A DNA stretch of 5,649 nt from positions 1 through 5,649 of the forward strand of contig NZ_FNWC01000001.1 in assembly GCF_900104635.1 (NCBI RefSeq), given 5' to 3'. The stretch is from Coprococcus phoceensis (lineage in GTDB: Bacteria; Bacillota; Clostridia; Lachnospirales; Lachnospiraceae). A model generated the notes under the pieces. That model did not search any database, had not been told where the DNA came from, and worked only from the letters and a program-made list of their open reading frames with translations. Every line of letters begins with the position of its first letter. The stretch's first letter is position 1. Position numbers and translations under genes: made by a program. Positions 5,635 to 5,649 of this stretch are shown one piece after another.

Positions 5635-5649
5635 AACATTCGTCGCTGA

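Overview
The window looks like chromosomal DNA from a low-GC Gram-positive anaerobe, most likely a gut Clostridia of the Lachnospiraceae type. The grounds are AT-rich coding sequence with strong AGGAG ribosome binding sites, a LicT-type antiterminator controlling a glucose-superfamily PTS, and a Bacillus-like tRNA-Trp. The family-level placement is inference; no marker gene in the window fixes it. There is no sign of phage, insertion sequence or CRISPR.

Layout: (1) 1-155, a GC-rich, hairpin-forming non-coding stretch that reads like an interspersed repeat, followed by the start region of the first gene. (2) 156-689, a YgjP-like zinc metallopeptidase, standing alone. (3) 690-2275 and 2355-3794, a PTS operon: a sigma-A-type promoter, a ribonucleic antiterminator (RAT) overlapping an intrinsic terminator, the antiterminator gene licT, a Crr-like EIIA, and an EIICB permease most like the N-acetylglucosamine type (NagE/NagP). 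(4) 3795-3871, a perfect 15-bp hairpin that partly ends the PTS transcript. (5) 3872-4489 and 4502-5248, two closely spaced genes: a cytoplasmic CBM9-like protein and a CutC-family TIM barrel. (6) 5247-5286, a strong bidirectional terminator shared by cutC and a convergent tRNA-Trp gene on the minus strand (5292-5362). (7) 5363-5649, non-coding: the probable tRNA promoter on the minus strand and a near-consensus plus-strand promoter at the right edge that serves something beyond the window.

How it works together: LicT should bind the RAT in its own leader when its PRD domains are in the active phosphorylation state. This blocks the overlapping terminator and lets transcription run into EIIA and EIICB. 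EIIA passes phosphate from HPr to EIIB, and EIIC brings in and phosphorylates the sugar. The downstream CBM9-like/CutC pair is probably reached by readthrough of the 3822-3854 hairpin, because no promoter of its own is evident. That placement ties CutC to sugar uptake rather than to any visible copper gene. I see no wholly new system. The points most worth a second look are the CBM9-like/CutC pairing behind a LicT-controlled GlcNAc-type PTS, the hairpin that hides an SD and a micro-ORF just before the CBM9-like gene, and the GC-rich element at the left edge.
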